From the NCBI GenBank assembly GCA_001574975.1, contig KQ965764.1:223256-287255 (forward strand): a stretch of 64,000 bases of DNA, in the 5' to 3' direction. This DNA comes from Gonapodya prolifera JEL478 (Eukaryota; Monoblepharomycota; Monoblepharidomycetes; Monoblepharidales; Gonapodyaceae). The position numbers and the translations under genes were made by a program. This document shows, piece after piece, positions 35,459 to 57,076 of the stretch. Positions within the stretch are counted from its first letter, which is position 1, and the number at the start of each line of letters is the position of its first letter. Under the pieces are notes generated by a model, which made no database searches, was not told the origin of the DNA, and saw nothing but the letters and a program-made list of their open reading frames with translations.

Positions 35459-38400
35459 TTAAAACTCCCAGTCACCGCTAATTTAATTCACGTTTAGCTA
35501 TGTACGAACTTAAAGAAGAAAATGCGCTGCATACTCACGGTGTTTCCATCGCCCACTTGAACTTAGTTAACAAACTTTTGTTGAAAACTTTCTCAAGAGG
35601 CACATCATATTTCTTGCACCACATCACCGAAATGCGAGGATCGATGTAGTTGATTTTCGATGTCCCAAGGGCCGTAGTTTTATTTTCGTCCTGTGTCTGA
35701 TGTTAGTCCATCTAGAAACAAGAGGTCCATTCCATTCAAAACGCTCACCTTATCAACCATCGCAAGCTTCTGAGCTTTAATTCGCTCATTTATCTTTTCA
35801 AATTGATCCTCCAGTCGGTCAAGCGACGGCGTCTTCTTGACTGGAGGATCCAGATGTGTCAACAGTTCCTCCCCTTCCTCCTTGCGTCTTTCATTTTCCT
35901 TCTCCAACTTCTTGGCAAGTCGTTCCTTTTCCTGCTCCTCAAGAAACTTCTCATGTTGTTCAATCCAATCCTCATCGAGATCGGACTCCTGAGAGAGGAT
36001 GTAGTCAAACAACAACAGACAATGCTATGAAGGCATTAAAAGAATCATATACGCACCTCTGCGTACTCGGTCTTCCTTTTCCTCTTAGGATCCAATTCCA
36101 GAATTTGTTCCCGAATTTTCCGGCGTTCATATTTCAACGCTCGAACCTATCCAGTATCGAACACCTACTCAGTATATGACGAACATACACTGATCAAACC
36201 CACTCACCTTGTTCTTGAGCTTTTCCATTTGGTTGCCATGCGCTTTGGGGACCGATCGCTGATGGTTGCACAGAATAGCGACTTCCCGATTCGCTCGATT
36301 GTAGGCGAGTAACTTCTCTGGGAGGCTACCGTCTTTCGGAGTATTCTGAAGCTGCTCTTGGAATGTGTGGCTGGCGTTGTACGTTCGAAAAACTTTTGCG
36401 GTCAGACCCTTCATGTAATTTTGAAGGTGCTTGTTCAAAATCGTGGTCTCAAGGCGGTAAAAAATTTTCACTGATTAAGATTTGATCTCAAAGTGCACTC
36501 AAAGACTCAGACATTGCTCTCACATCAAGCCGGTCGAACAATGGGTCCCCTTCTTTCTTGGGAGGTTTTTTGAATATTTTCAGGTTCTTGAAAACCTGAT
36601 CCTCGACTTCGACCTCGTTGTAGTAACGAATACTATCTTTGCCAAGAAAATCGAAGATAACTTTGTTTGGAGGTGCCAGTGTGACGTGTTCATATCGAAG
36701 AGAGCAGCAGCCGACTGTGTCCGCTTCATCTTCCCCCTTTTCGTTTCCAGCACGAAGCGCTAGTCGGTCAATAAAGTACATTGCCGTAGACCTCTGGCGG
36801 GTCGCCATGAGCTCATCCTTAAGGCCTGCTTGATAGTCGTTCCGGATCTTTCGAACGTGTTTCTAAAATAAAAGGGCACGCCCCGTTACATTGGATTATT
36901 TTGGCCTTTCAAGGAATCAGAAATTGCCTACTTTCAAGTCCCTAGCCTTTTCAAATTTCTTGAGGTCACTCTGACCTTTTAAGCTGGATCCAGCAGCGAA
37001 GAAGACGTATTTAAAGGCGTCGTTTACATTTTCCTTCCAGTATGCAAGCCATGTCACGGTGTTGTCATGTACCACTTCGCACCACTGGTGGCCACCGGGC
37101 GGATCCGGTACTTTCGCATCTGCGCCGATGTTTATGACGACTTGCTCTGGCATCACTCTTTTCTGCGTGACGGCGGGGGAAAGGTTCGAGATGGTAAGAA
37201 CAAGTCGACAGCGTATGTCATTTGAAAGTCACCTTTAACCTTCCAGCTTTTGGATGAGCGCCTCGCCCCCTAAACAAGCCAGGTGGTTCAATACGAAAGT
37301 TTCCAATTTTTTCCTTCCGCCCATCAATGAGCGCCCAACCATATTTTTCATCCAGAGCCAATTTCTCTGCCTTTGACGCTTCCTTTTGTTCCTTTGTCAT
37401 GCTCTTCCTCTCGTCCCTTATCTTCGCGTAGTATTCAGTTAGGGGACTGAAGTCACACTTCTCTAGAGATTTTATGGGGTGCGACTATGGCAGGTGAGCC
37501 ACATCCACAGATGGGAAGTGATGAATGAGTGTGACACTACACATGGTACGCAAAAACAAACTTGACTACCTTTTTGGATTTTGCCAGTACGGCGAGCCAA
37601 TCTTCGAAGAAGTTCTTCCGGAAAGTAGGATTCTCTACCCACTCAGTACCAACAAGTTGCGCATAAAATCCTGCAACTTCTTCTGCTTCGGGATCTAGAT
37701 CGATTTCTCTCCCTAATCAGATGTGTATTTGGTCAGGCCAAAAAATCGCGATGGTATCATAGAAAGGTTCTCTGAGCAATGCTCACCGTCATACTTCATT
37801 TTTACTCCGATTGGTTTGTATGGAGGGGGAAAGAAAACACCATTGTGTTCAAGTGACTTCCATTTTTCGGAAGTATCGCCCTGCTGCTGCAGCCACCACT
37901 TGTATTGTTCGTCCTCTTCTTCGTCTTCTTCAGCCTTTTTCTTCCCTCGAGCTTTTTTTTGAGGTGTCCCGGAAACTGAGCCATTGGGTTCATCCTTCAC
38001 CTCTTTCTTTAAGGGGGGTTTCGACTTCTTACTCGCAGGCTTTGGGCGGGACACTGCGGAGTCGTCCGATTCAGATTCCACTTTGACCTTCTTCAGCTTT
38101 GGTGCTGGTTTGGATTCCTTCTCCTCCTTAATTTTAGGTTCGCTTTTGGAAGAGTTTGATCGCTCCAACGAGGCATCTGTTCCATCTTTAGCCATTTCTT
38201 CTCGTTTGCGTTTCGCTGTGGACTTTTGCACAGAAGGTTATGTTCAGCCAGAATGAGACCGCTTAGGGAGGGAGCACCTTTGAGCTCACGTTTCCGTTTG
38301 ACGCTCTTTTTTTCCCTGCGGATTTCGACTTGGCTCTTTTCGCCTGTCATTAAAGTCATTTATTGCCCTAAAGCCTGCATCCTTTGTTCAAAGATCGAAC

Positions 38401-38907
38401 TCACAAGAGGAGCATCCGAGTCGGATTCAGAGAAATTTTCGGATTCGTCGGTATCCTCCGAAGAGTTCTCAGCTCCAGAGTCTTCTGAAGACAATTTCCG
38501 CTTTGCCGCTGCGCGACGCTTTGAATCAGTCGATCGACGCCGCTAAGAACACAACAGGTACTGGTGACGTTGGCCCTGCATTCGAATGGTTTGAGCTGAG
38601 CTTACCGAATTCACTGCATCAGAGTCACCATCTGAAGGTTCGACTTTGGGCTTCTTCTTAGCGTCGACCGTTTTCGTCCTCACCCGGGCCTTTCACCCCG
38701 CCGTTCGAATGCCGCCGTGCATTATACCAGAGGAATCAGTACACGATTGAAAAGGTGCAAGGCATGCCCATCTATGTTCTTCACCTGTAGTGGCAAATCG
38801 TCTGAGGAATCGCCATCCAAGTGGTCTACAGCCTTGCGCTTCGCAGAAATGGAAGCAACACCGTTCGTGGAGGGCGCGACTCCCTCCATTTCAGTTGGTG
38901 CACTCAT
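35459..38907 (-). CDS. TOP1: DNA topoisomerase I (type IB)
   Basis: A lysine- and acid-rich N-terminal tail ([20 protein letters not shown], then [20 protein letters not shown] and similar) leads into the core: [116 protein letters not shown] and [13 protein letters not shown]. The C-terminal domain carries [20 protein letters not shown] with the active-site Tyr. The very last exon is tiny: METP joins to GDWEF and TAA, matching the (D/E)(Y/W)EF ending of TOP1 proteins. The enzyme relaxes supercoils during transcription and replication. It is in tandem with Polo kinase (115 bp between them) and divergent from BRX1. Confidence 0.95.
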
Positions 38908-39291
38908 GCGACTTGGAATGCCGGGATGAATGGCACAAGAAGCCGAAAGAAGAGAGGAAATGTGCGCGAACTTTTGTGGTGCCAGCCCCGCTTGCCGTCC
39001 CTCAGGAAAATTTTTAAAGTCTCCATTGAAGTGAATTTGCAGAAGTATATGAAATTCTCCAATTTTCATTCTTATTTGATTCTGAGAGTGTGTGTCGTTC
39101 TCATAACATGGTATTGTACTGGCCATACGAAATGAGAAATATTTGGAGCACTGCAGTATTGGATTCTAAATATTTTGTTTATGTTAGTCCTCTTCTTGTT
39201 CTGAGAGTAAGTGTCGTGTCCCTGCCACTTGTGGGGCATCCTCTCGAATCTAGCAGCTCCCCCAATTTTCTCTTTTACCACCTGAACAAAC
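38908..39291. promoter_or_regulatory. Divergent promoter, TOP1 / BRX1, with a direct repeat
   Basis: This 384-bp, AT-rich interval lies between opposed starts. A 19-nt direct repeat, ttctgagagtgtgtgtcgt near 39081 and ttctgagagtaagtgtcgt near 39200, differs at two positions and is spaced by about 120 bp. It may be a binding site pair or a small local duplication. No clear TATA box was seen. Confidence 0.45.
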
Positions 39292-40830
39292 ATGACCAGG
39301 CCAAAGAAACAGCGAAAACTCTCAAAAGGCGCCACCGAAATTGATCTTGAAACTGAAAAGCACCACAGGGAGCTGGTTGTAGCGGAGATTGGGGCGGAAT
39401 CGGACTCTGAAAACTATGACGATGAGTCTGAAGACGATGATGCAGAAGATTCCAGCGAGAACGAATTCGAGGATGTACATTCTGATGAGGAGATGCCAGA
39501 CGCTGATGGTCTCCCTTCAATGGCAGCTAGAGGAGAAAAGATGGGCAGAAAGGCCTTGCTGCTGAAGGCCGGAGCTGCATCTGGAAGTACAAAAGCGACC
39601 GGAGCATTACGAGAAAGGCGCCAAGTTGATAGAGCGTCAGGCGATCTCGGAAAACCTCAAAATAAGCAGAGAGTACTACTTCTCTCCTCAAGAGGGATCA
39701 CCTACAGGTGAGTTGAACTTTACAGCACGATCTCACTATTCAATGTTACTTTTCTATACCCGCGCTATCACGTCGTCAGATATCGTCACCTTCTCAATGA
39801 CCTTCATGCTCTCCTTCCTCACTCGAAGAAGGAATCAAAGTTCGAGCAGAAGACCGAGCTCTACGCCCTCAATGAGGTGGCGGAGCTGGCTAATTGCAAC
39901 AACGCCATATTTTTGGAGTGCCGAAGGCACACGGATTTGTACTTATGGATGGCCAAAACGCCGAATGGTCCATCCGTGAAGTTCTTCGTCCAGAACGGTA
40001 CGTTGTGCGTGACTCATTAATTTTTCAAGATGTGGTGGTTGGGCAACCGAGTCCGGGAAAGGACTTCAGTTTTGCGTACCAGTTTTCCCCGTGGGCGTTC
40101 GCGTTTCCGTCCTTGCGCTCACACTTGCGGTTGCCCCATTACAGTTCACACAATGGATGAACTCCGTCTGACGGGCAACTGCCTCAAAGGATCACGTCCA
40201 ATTGTTTCCTTTGATAAGAACTTTGATAGCGCACCCCACTTGTCCCTTCTCAAGGAAATGTTTACGCAGGTGATTGGAGGCAAGATAACGTGATGAATGT
40301 AATCTCACCGCTCTCTAGATATTTGCAACCCCAAGAACGTCCCGTAAGATCAAGCCGTTTGTGGATCACGTCCTCAACTTCTCTGTCGTTGATAACAAGA
40401 TCTGGTTTCGAAATTATCAAGTAAGATAAGATAGTTCGAGTACATTTCACTGACCCTCATCTCACTATGGGAAAGGTTGTAGAGAAAGCCCCGCCAATAG
40501 CTCCAGGGCAAGAACCCATCAGTCTCGTGGAAATAGGGCCACGGTTTGTGCTCGATATTGTGAGAATTTTTGATGGGAGCTTCTGTGGCGCCACACTCTA
40601 TGAGAATCCCACATTCGTAACACCTGCGCAAGTGAGTTTTCCCCGTCAGACTCCACAACCTGGAACCGACAAAGTTGACCATCCATATTTAGGTGCGACG
40701 TGCCATGAATGCCAAAGCAGGTCACCGTTACGCGAGCCGGAAGAGTGCGGAAGAACTGAGATCTGAAAAGCTTGCAGCCGTTGTTGGCATTGGAGATGAC
40801 CAAGAGGAACTTAGAGAAGTTTTCTCGTAA
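39292..40830 (+). CDS. BRX1: Ribosome biogenesis protein BRX1 (Brix domain)
   Basis: BRX1 is a 60S pre-ribosome assembly factor of the nucleolus. After a basic start (MTRPKKQRKLSK) and a long acidic stretch (DDESEDDDAEDSSENEFEDV) the Brix domain follows family order: NKQRVLLLSSRGITYRYRHL, LLPHSKKESKFEQK, LNEVAELANCNNAIFLECRR, DLYLWMAKTPNGPSVKFFVQ, TMDELRLTGNCLKGSRPIVS, FATPRTSRKIKPFVDHVLNF, KIWFRNYQVVEKAP and LVEIGPRFVLDIVRIFDGSF with LYENP. ISSRGI, TGNCLKGSRP and EIGPRF-type motifs separate BRX1 from RPF1, RPF2 and IMP4. The C-terminus (RYASRKSAEELRSEKLAAVV) is shorter than the Lys-rich animal tail. The stop lies 14 bp from that of the convergent AlaRS. Confidence 0.95.
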
Positions 40831-40844
40831 TTACATTATTCAGG

Positions 40845-44797
<3,953 letters not shown>

Positions 44798-44898
44798 TGG
44801 CGCCCCTCGCCCCAGTTCTTAATTTTCAGGAGACCATAAAACAGCGTTTTTGATCGCAAAATGTTTAAACCGAGATTAATATATTTTCAAAACAACAG

Positions 44899-46650
44899 CT
44901 ACTCGCTTCCTGTGGTGGGAGCAGCAACATCGTTGGGCTTGTCCACACCATCCATCACGGCACTTTCACCAACACTGTCTTTCGGTGTAGTCACCTCAAC
45001 ACCTTCCATGCTCGAATCTTTAACCGGGGCATCTTTGGAAGTTGCACCACCCTCCTTCCCATCGTCTTTGTCTGCGCCGACGTCGATCTAGTTGGGTGTT
45101 TTGAGTTAGACCGCGTACAACAGCACCTTGGAACCACCGCACCTTCCTCCATTTATCAAGGAGAGCTTCACATCGTTCTACAAGCTTGTACGGATCGGAT
45201 GGGAGGGACTTAGTTGCCATTTTCTTAACAACTTTCCCGAGCTTTGTCTCCTGTGACATTGAATCGATTACGGTCAGAAAAAGTTCATCGAATGCCCTCT
45301 TAAACCACTCGCCTTGAGCGCTGCCAGGTCGATAGCAGCTGTTTCAACTTCTTTGAGGACATCGCTCGCCTTCTTGGCGATGTGTTCGTCCTTGGGAGGA
45401 CATGAGTGTGTATGAACGCTGAAGTCCTCACCGACACGGTCCTTACCTCGATTCCCGGTCCATTGTTATCTGGCATCAAATACTTCTGCAATTTCATGCG
45501 AAGTTTCATCACACCTTGAATCTCTTGTCAGAGTGCGCCCAAACAGAAGACAAATGAAAACGCTCACCACCCCCTGCTTTGTCGCCGTTGTGTCTATCAT
45601 CGACATTTTCCTTCTCGCCTTCTTTCTCCTTTTGCTTTTGTTTCTCGGCTTTCCTTCGTTCCTTTTCCTCCTTTCGAACTTTTTTTGCTTCCTTCCGCTT
45701 CTAGCTCGTTGGATGACGTGTTATCTCGACATCTCCGGGAAAAGTGAGGCCCACTTACCTTCTTCTCCTCTTCATCCTCCTCGGATTCAGATTCTTCCGA
45801 CTCCTTCGCGCGCTTCTTCCTCTTCTTCCGATCCTCGCCGGACTCATCTCCGTCCTCCTCATCCTCATCTTCAGTGTCATCACGCTTTTTCCTCTTCTCG
45901 CTTGACCTGGCTAACTTTTCCCTCCTTTTGGATTTGCGCTCCCATTCCACTTGGTACTCAAGACGTCGCGCTTCCATGGTCTTTCGAAGTTTTTCCGGAT
46001 TCTCCGCGAGTTCATACGCCAGTTCCCACTTCTTTCCGCCTGATGATTTCTTCCTGTTGACGCCAAATTCCTCTCGGTACTGCTGGTAATCTCTAATGTT
46101 CGAATCTGTAAACCACCAGCTATTCAATGAAATTTGGTTAGACTAACATTATCAACGGCCCCGCCCCACATAACGAGATGTCTCGCCACCCAATCATTTC
46201 GGATATAGACTCACAAGTCGTATGAACCGAGAAACATACAGCAGGTGGTGCCGGGTTTGCGCAGTTTCATTACTTCGTCGTTAATTTCATCTTCACGGGC
46301 AACCTAAGTGCGAAAAGTTCAGCTACCCGCAGAATTCTATCAATTGCTTAAAACGGATCGTAACTCACTAGACATGGCCACCACTGTCATTTAATCACAG
46401 CGGGATCGTGACAGGAACATGAAAACGCATTCGATTTGAATACGTGGCCCTCTTAAGTGGAGAGTCAAGTGGATAAAAGAGTAAAACTCACGGGGAAGCC
46501 TTTGTAGTGTCCCCATACGAGCTGGTCAGGCTTCCACTCGGACCTCTGAGATTTCGACTGAGCTGGCTCGGGAGACCCGTCGGCATTCGCGGGTTCGCTC
46601 GGAGTTTCAACTTGCTCCGGCGCTTTCGGGGATGCTGCTTCATCCGACAT
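44899..46650 (-). CDS. PWWP-domain protein with a C-terminal TFIIS-N/LEDGF-like helical domain
   Basis: After an acidic, Pro-rich leader (MSDEAASPKAPEQVETPSEP) the PWWP domain is built from four exons: WKPDQLVWGHYKGFP, a 15-nt exon WWPCL, VAREDEINDEVMKLRKPGTT with CCMFLGSYD, and WWFTDSNIRDYQQYREEFGV. A long Lys/Glu-rich nuclear region follows (EKRKKRDDTEDEDEEDGDES). Then comes a helical block LRMKLQKYLMPDN, KASDVLKEVETAAIDLAALK, TKLGKVVKKMATKSLPSDPY and KLVERCEALLDKWR. The spacing T.LGK.V.K......I...A..L...W fits the TFIIS N-terminal/integrase-binding-domain fold of LEDGF and HDGF2. Such proteins read H3K36 methylation on transcribed chromatin. The start codon lies 67 bp from that of the divergent eIF2B alpha gene. 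Confidence 0.78.
46369..46383 (-). other. 15-nt microexon encoding the PWWP core (WWPCL)
   Basis: On the minus strand the sequence reads ...tgacag|TGGTGGCCATGTCTA|gtgagt. It joins in phase 0 to upstream GGCTTCCC(C) coding GFP and to downstream GTTGCCCGTGAAGATG (VARED). Without it the domain lacks the W-W-P residues that name it. This is strong evidence for a constitutive exon of only five codons. Confidence 0.8.
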
Positions 46651-46717
46651 GATCGATTCGAATGAACTGTGGTGGGTCAAGGACCGGGCACCATCACCTA
46701 CACTTCAATCTAAAAAC
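46651..46717. promoter_or_regulatory. 67-bp divergent promoter, PWWP gene / eIF2B alpha
   Basis: This is a very short interval between opposed start codons. An upstream in-frame ATG-containing extension for eIF2B alpha is possible (from 46649), but the conserved protein begins at 46718. Confidence 0.4.
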
Positions 46718-48202
46718 ATGGCATTCGATGTCGTTTCCCATTTTCGCGAGAGCCTACAATCCGATTCTTCAATTTCCCCACCAGTAGCAGCGATTGCGGT
46801 GAGAGGAAGGTTTATTGTGCCCGTGTTACGTGGAAGTGAAACTCTTCTCAAGGCACTGACAGAGAGCATCAAGAGCGATACCGCATCAACATCGTCTCAG
46901 TTTTTGTCAAATCTCCAAGCATCCGCTGAACTTCTGAAAGAATCAACGGATACGATTGTTTCAGTTACTGCAGGTTGTGAAGTGGGCATTGTCCGTCATC
47001 ACTTGTTCGTCAATTATTCTAATACAAATACGTGTCAGGCATTTTTGAGATTCGTCCGAGGTCAACGCATCGATGCGACAATTGAAGAATCAAAGCAGTT
47101 CATTATTTCTAAGGGTGAACACTTTGTTCGGGAGGTTCGTGGAACGTCAGATCTCCCAGCAGTTATCAAAACAACAGATGACCTCTTGTCCACATAAGTC
47201 TGATTCGCGGAAGCGTAAAATAGCTGAGATAGGATCTCATCTAATTAAAGACGACATGTGCCTCCTGGTGCACTCTTATTCTCGAGTGGTGATGGGACTC
47301 TTGCGGCATTGTGCGAAATCGAACGTCAGGTTTCGGGTCTTCGTCACAGAGTCTCGTCCAACTGACAAGGGCCGAAAAGTGGTGGAAGAACTCAAAGAGT
47401 ATAACATTCTGGCACAGGTAGATGCGAGATGCTTCATAACATATGGAGCTCTGACATTGTCGTTTCCAAGCTGATACTCGACTCCGCGGTTGGCTATATT
47501 ATCGTGCGTAACATTTTTTAGTTATATCGTAAATGATCTCATATTACAATCCACTATTAGGACAAGGTTGACCTCGTTCTGACCGGTGCTGAAGGGGTTG
47601 TAGAGAATGGTGGAGTTGTGAATTCTATCGGAACTTTGCAGGGAAGAGTCAATATTTGAAGCTGTCACACGTCACCATTACAACGATTCTGTTCTTCCAG
47701 ATAGCGGTTGTAGCAAAAGCGGCTATGAAGCCTTATTACGCAGGTAAGGGCTTGGAACTTTGACCTCTCGTCATTAAGGTGAAATTGTATCAACTGTTTC
47801 GATAGTTGCTGAAGCGTAAGGATATTTGGATGGTGTTGACAGTTTATCAACTATCGTTCACACCAAACATCATCGAACAAATTTATGGTCAGATATAAGG
47901 TAGCTATTGTTCATGGCTTCACTACACCTTCGACTGACCCGTCTTCTCTTCCCCAGTTTGTCCGGATATCTCCCATAGGACAATACGATCTCCCTCATCC
48001 CTCCCCAAAATCTGAAACTGACGAAGAATGGCGGCATCCTCTCGTCGACTATACTCCACCAATGTGAGGGATGGTTTGCACGGAACAAGGGCATTTGTAC
48101 TTATTAATGCTCGGTCTCAGCTACATTTCTGGTCTTGTGACGGATTTGGGGATATTGACGCCCAGTGCTGTGTCCGCGGAATTGCTACGCTTATGGTATT
48201 GA
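46718..48202 (+). CDS. GCN3: Translation initiation factor eIF2B subunit alpha (GCN3)
   Basis: This is the regulatory alpha subunit of the eIF2B guanine-nucleotide exchange factor. Exons give [20 protein letters not shown] and AIAV, then [40 protein letters not shown] with [59 protein letters not shown] with [25 protein letters not shown] and [15 protein letters not shown], then [20 protein letters not shown] and [16 protein letters not shown]. These follow human eIF2B alpha throughout. Getting from VAE to FVRISP needs a 7-nt exon at 47893-47899. The final exon (acceptor near 48120) ends at TGA 48200-48202. The subunit mediates inhibition by phosphorylated eIF2 in stress. Confidence 0.93.
47893..47899 (+). 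other. 7-nt microexon in the eIF2B alpha gene
   Basis: The genomic order is GCTGAAGC|gtaagg...atggtcag|ATATAAG|gtagct...ccccag|TTTGTCCGG. Joining the three pieces gives GCT GAA GCA TAT AAG TTT GTC CGG, A-E-A-Y-K-F-V-R, the conserved AES(F/Y)KFVR motif of eIF2B alpha. No other GT-AG choice I tried preserves frame and motif. Confidence 0.8.
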
Positions 48203-48402
48203 GAATAGTGAGAATAATGGTGATTCCGCTCACTCAATACAAGGGCCAATACCGCATGGTTGGACGGAGACTGTGAAAGTACCGGCGACAAAATTTCGGT
48301 TCGCACCACTCATGCAGTACTAACAGAATTGTATCACTACAGTAATGAGATCCAGACATATTTATTCACAAATGAGGAGAAAGGAGAAAAGAATCTCCTT
48401 AA

Positions 48403-50367
48403 TTACAAGGACTCTGTTTTAACACCACTTCCAACCGCATAGCCACCCTCACCATCATCGAAGGACTGTCATGTGATGTGTCAACGTTATCGCCCCACTG
48501 TGAAAGCACGAAATTTCTTTACTCACTCTGATGGTTCCAACAACCACGAAGATGAGAAGGAATGCGAGAATAATGGAGCTCCAGAAAAGAAGATGGAAAT
48601 GTTCGGAAAAATTTTCATACTGGCAAGCCTGGCCTGTGTAGTGGTAGATGTTCTTGTAACGCGTGTCCACCGTCCCATCGTCACTCAATACACGGTTGAA
48701 GGTGCAGTCACAGACCCAGCAGTTCTGCGTCGATCGTTTGTCCAAATCAGTGGAATTCGCAACCACCTTCTTAGATTGAACGCAGACGCCACGACCAGAA
48801 CAATTAGAATAAACCCTTGTTTACAACAAACAAGACTGTTAACTTTCCGCTTCCGCACAACAATGGACAGCAATAACCTACGTCTGGCAAATTTGCGCAT
48901 TTGGGGCACAATTCTGGTATCCGGCAATCACCGGGTTGGTACTGAAACCACTGCTCCCCCAACCTGATCCGGCAGAGGGTGCTGCACCTGTGCGGTTGCT
49001 CGACGTGGCACGGCGTTCTAAGTGGTGCGTGATCGCTGCCGCCGATAACGCTGGTGAAATGCCAATGACCTCAATCGCGTGATGTTTGTAAAGGTGACTA
49101 AATGCTTTTGCACTTTTGGTCAGACATTTTTGAAGAACATGGTGCGCCGCAAGTAAAGTAGGGGACCCGCTGCCATACTTTTCGGACATTTTCTGCGAGA
49201 AAAGAAACGAGGTTTCGATGAGACATCTCAGCGGGGATATCGAATGAACTGACTTCCAGGCTGCTGAGCATGAATGTGAAGATATCCGGGTTTGAGTTTA
49301 AGGCAAACTCTTCGACTTGGTCCTCCAAGATGCCAAAAATTTTTCGAAGTATAACCATCTCGGTAATGAACACTAGGTCAGTCTAAATGAAAACTTCATC
49401 AGGCGATATTGCTTTCCACAGAGATGATAATAACACCAACATCTTCATTAAGGTCGAACAGTGCGCGGTTATCCTCCAAGTGTTCATAGAACTTGCGTAC
49501 ACGGGATTCAATTGTTGACTCCAGTTCTCGCAACACTGGCAAGAGTTTGTGGTGGGTGGGGCCTTTAACAGAAACACCCTGACGTAAAGTACATGAGTGT
49601 ACTGTGTGCCCCTGACCTGTACTAACTCTCACCTTTTTGGAAATGATGAGTGCAGCGATGTTTGACGGAATGTTCGATACATCCGTGTCCTCCGACGCAA
49701 CTACAACTCCAGATCCCCCTTCATGTGTGTACACAAAGTCGGAAGTGAGCTTCGCAACTTTCTCCTCCACGACGGACGTAGACAAGGTGTTATCGAGAAT
49801 TGTGTACACAGGTGATGGGGAGTCGAGTGACTCTGTCGACGGCGTTATTGTACGCCAGCAGAGGAAGGCCGCGGCCGCACGTACCCTCTTCTAAACCCCG
49901 AACAACCACAGTCATGTGAGACTTCGCTCTCCCAAACAAGCTTCCGAAAGCCGATGCGACAGCAGGGTGGTTAAGTCCCTCCAGTGATATTCCTGGGGCA
50001 CTGGCAGACTCTATCCCACACATGTGCTCCAGTCCTACGAAAGCTTCATCCAACGTAACATAGTTTGATGCCCCGACCAAGTCCTCTTGCAACAAAAGGG
50101 AGACAGATGCTTGGAGGTGTTAATCCCATCGAGGAGACCCGAAATGACGACAAAAACGAGAAAGGCCGTCCGAAATCGCCAACGATAAATAGATATGCAT
50201 TATCGCAGAGCATATTTGGATGATTGCAAAGTTTGATGCTTGTGAGATTGGAGCGCCAAATCACGAGCAGCAAATGCCTGATATACGCGACACCCACCTG
50301 TTCTATAGGCAAGCGCGCTTGACGTAACAAGCGCTCCAACGGCGAGCGCGAACACTCGACGGAACAT
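48403..50367 (-). CDS. VPS3844-type / ATP6AP2-like type I membrane protein (V-ATPase accessory or vacuolar sorting)
   Basis: The ATG at 50367 starts a clear signal peptide (MFRRVFALAVGALVTSSALA). The lumenal domain runs HPAVASAFGSLFGRAKSHMT with VVVRGLE, LPLLAYNNAVD, YTILDNTLSTSVVEEKV, LLPVLRELES, EDVDLVFITEMVILRKIFGI and KYGSGSPTLLAAHHVLQKCL with TKSAKAFSHLY. That order resembles the ATP6AP2 (prorenin receptor) ectodomain, including its RYG.....F..A..(I/V)L...L..F...LY block. Nearer the C-terminus a Cys-rich segment (NCWVCDCTFNRVLSDDGTVD, then YHYTGQACQYENFSE) precedes one transmembrane helix (LLFWSSIILAFLLIFVVVGT). That part matches the fungal VPS3844 C-terminal domain. A short tail SFDDGEGGYAVGSGVKTESL ends the protein. 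It probably sits in the ER-Golgi-vacuole membrane with V-ATPase; this is inference. Confidence 0.7.
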
Positions 50368-50869
50368 CGCGTGGACTTGCACCCTGTTTTGTGTCGTGGC
50401 GGGTGTGCCCCACCTGTGACCTGAGCCCGAATATGAATTTCACGACACTTCAGTCCTTTCGAGACCAACGCGTTCATTTTTCCTCAAAAAGGACCATAAA
50501 AAGCTTGTAGTTCACGTTGTATTTGGGAATGAAAAATGTGTCAAGTTGTCTTTCGGTATCATGCAACCCTAGAAAGCCTAGTTGGACTTTGTTTTGCAGA
50601 TTATCTGCCGATGTCCTCGGTTGGCTCTCGTGTATGTGCTTTTCATGGCCAGAGGAGCACAAAATTTTACTCTAAATAAATTCATCCAAAATTTAATGAG
50701 AAAATAATAGCGCGAAATAGCAGAAATGTTGTGAGGGAAAAAGCTTCGATGTGGTGTTCCCCAACCAATCCAACGGGCTGAGTATGTGGCGCATTGTGGC
50801 AGCGCACTTGAAACGAAAGCTGGCGTTTCGCTCACCAATTCACCTTTCCACCACTCAGAACAAACAATC
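50368..50869. promoter_or_regulatory. Actin promoter region (divergent with the VPS3844-like gene)
   Basis: This 502-bp interval contains no gene. Two CCAAT boxes stand at about 50765-50769 and 50835-50839, within 110 bp of the actin ATG, and the last 60 bp before the ATG are CT/CA-rich. These are common in strong fungal promoters. The minus-strand leader of the VPS3844-like gene occupies the left end. Confidence 0.5.
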
Positions 50870-57076
<6,207 letters not shown>

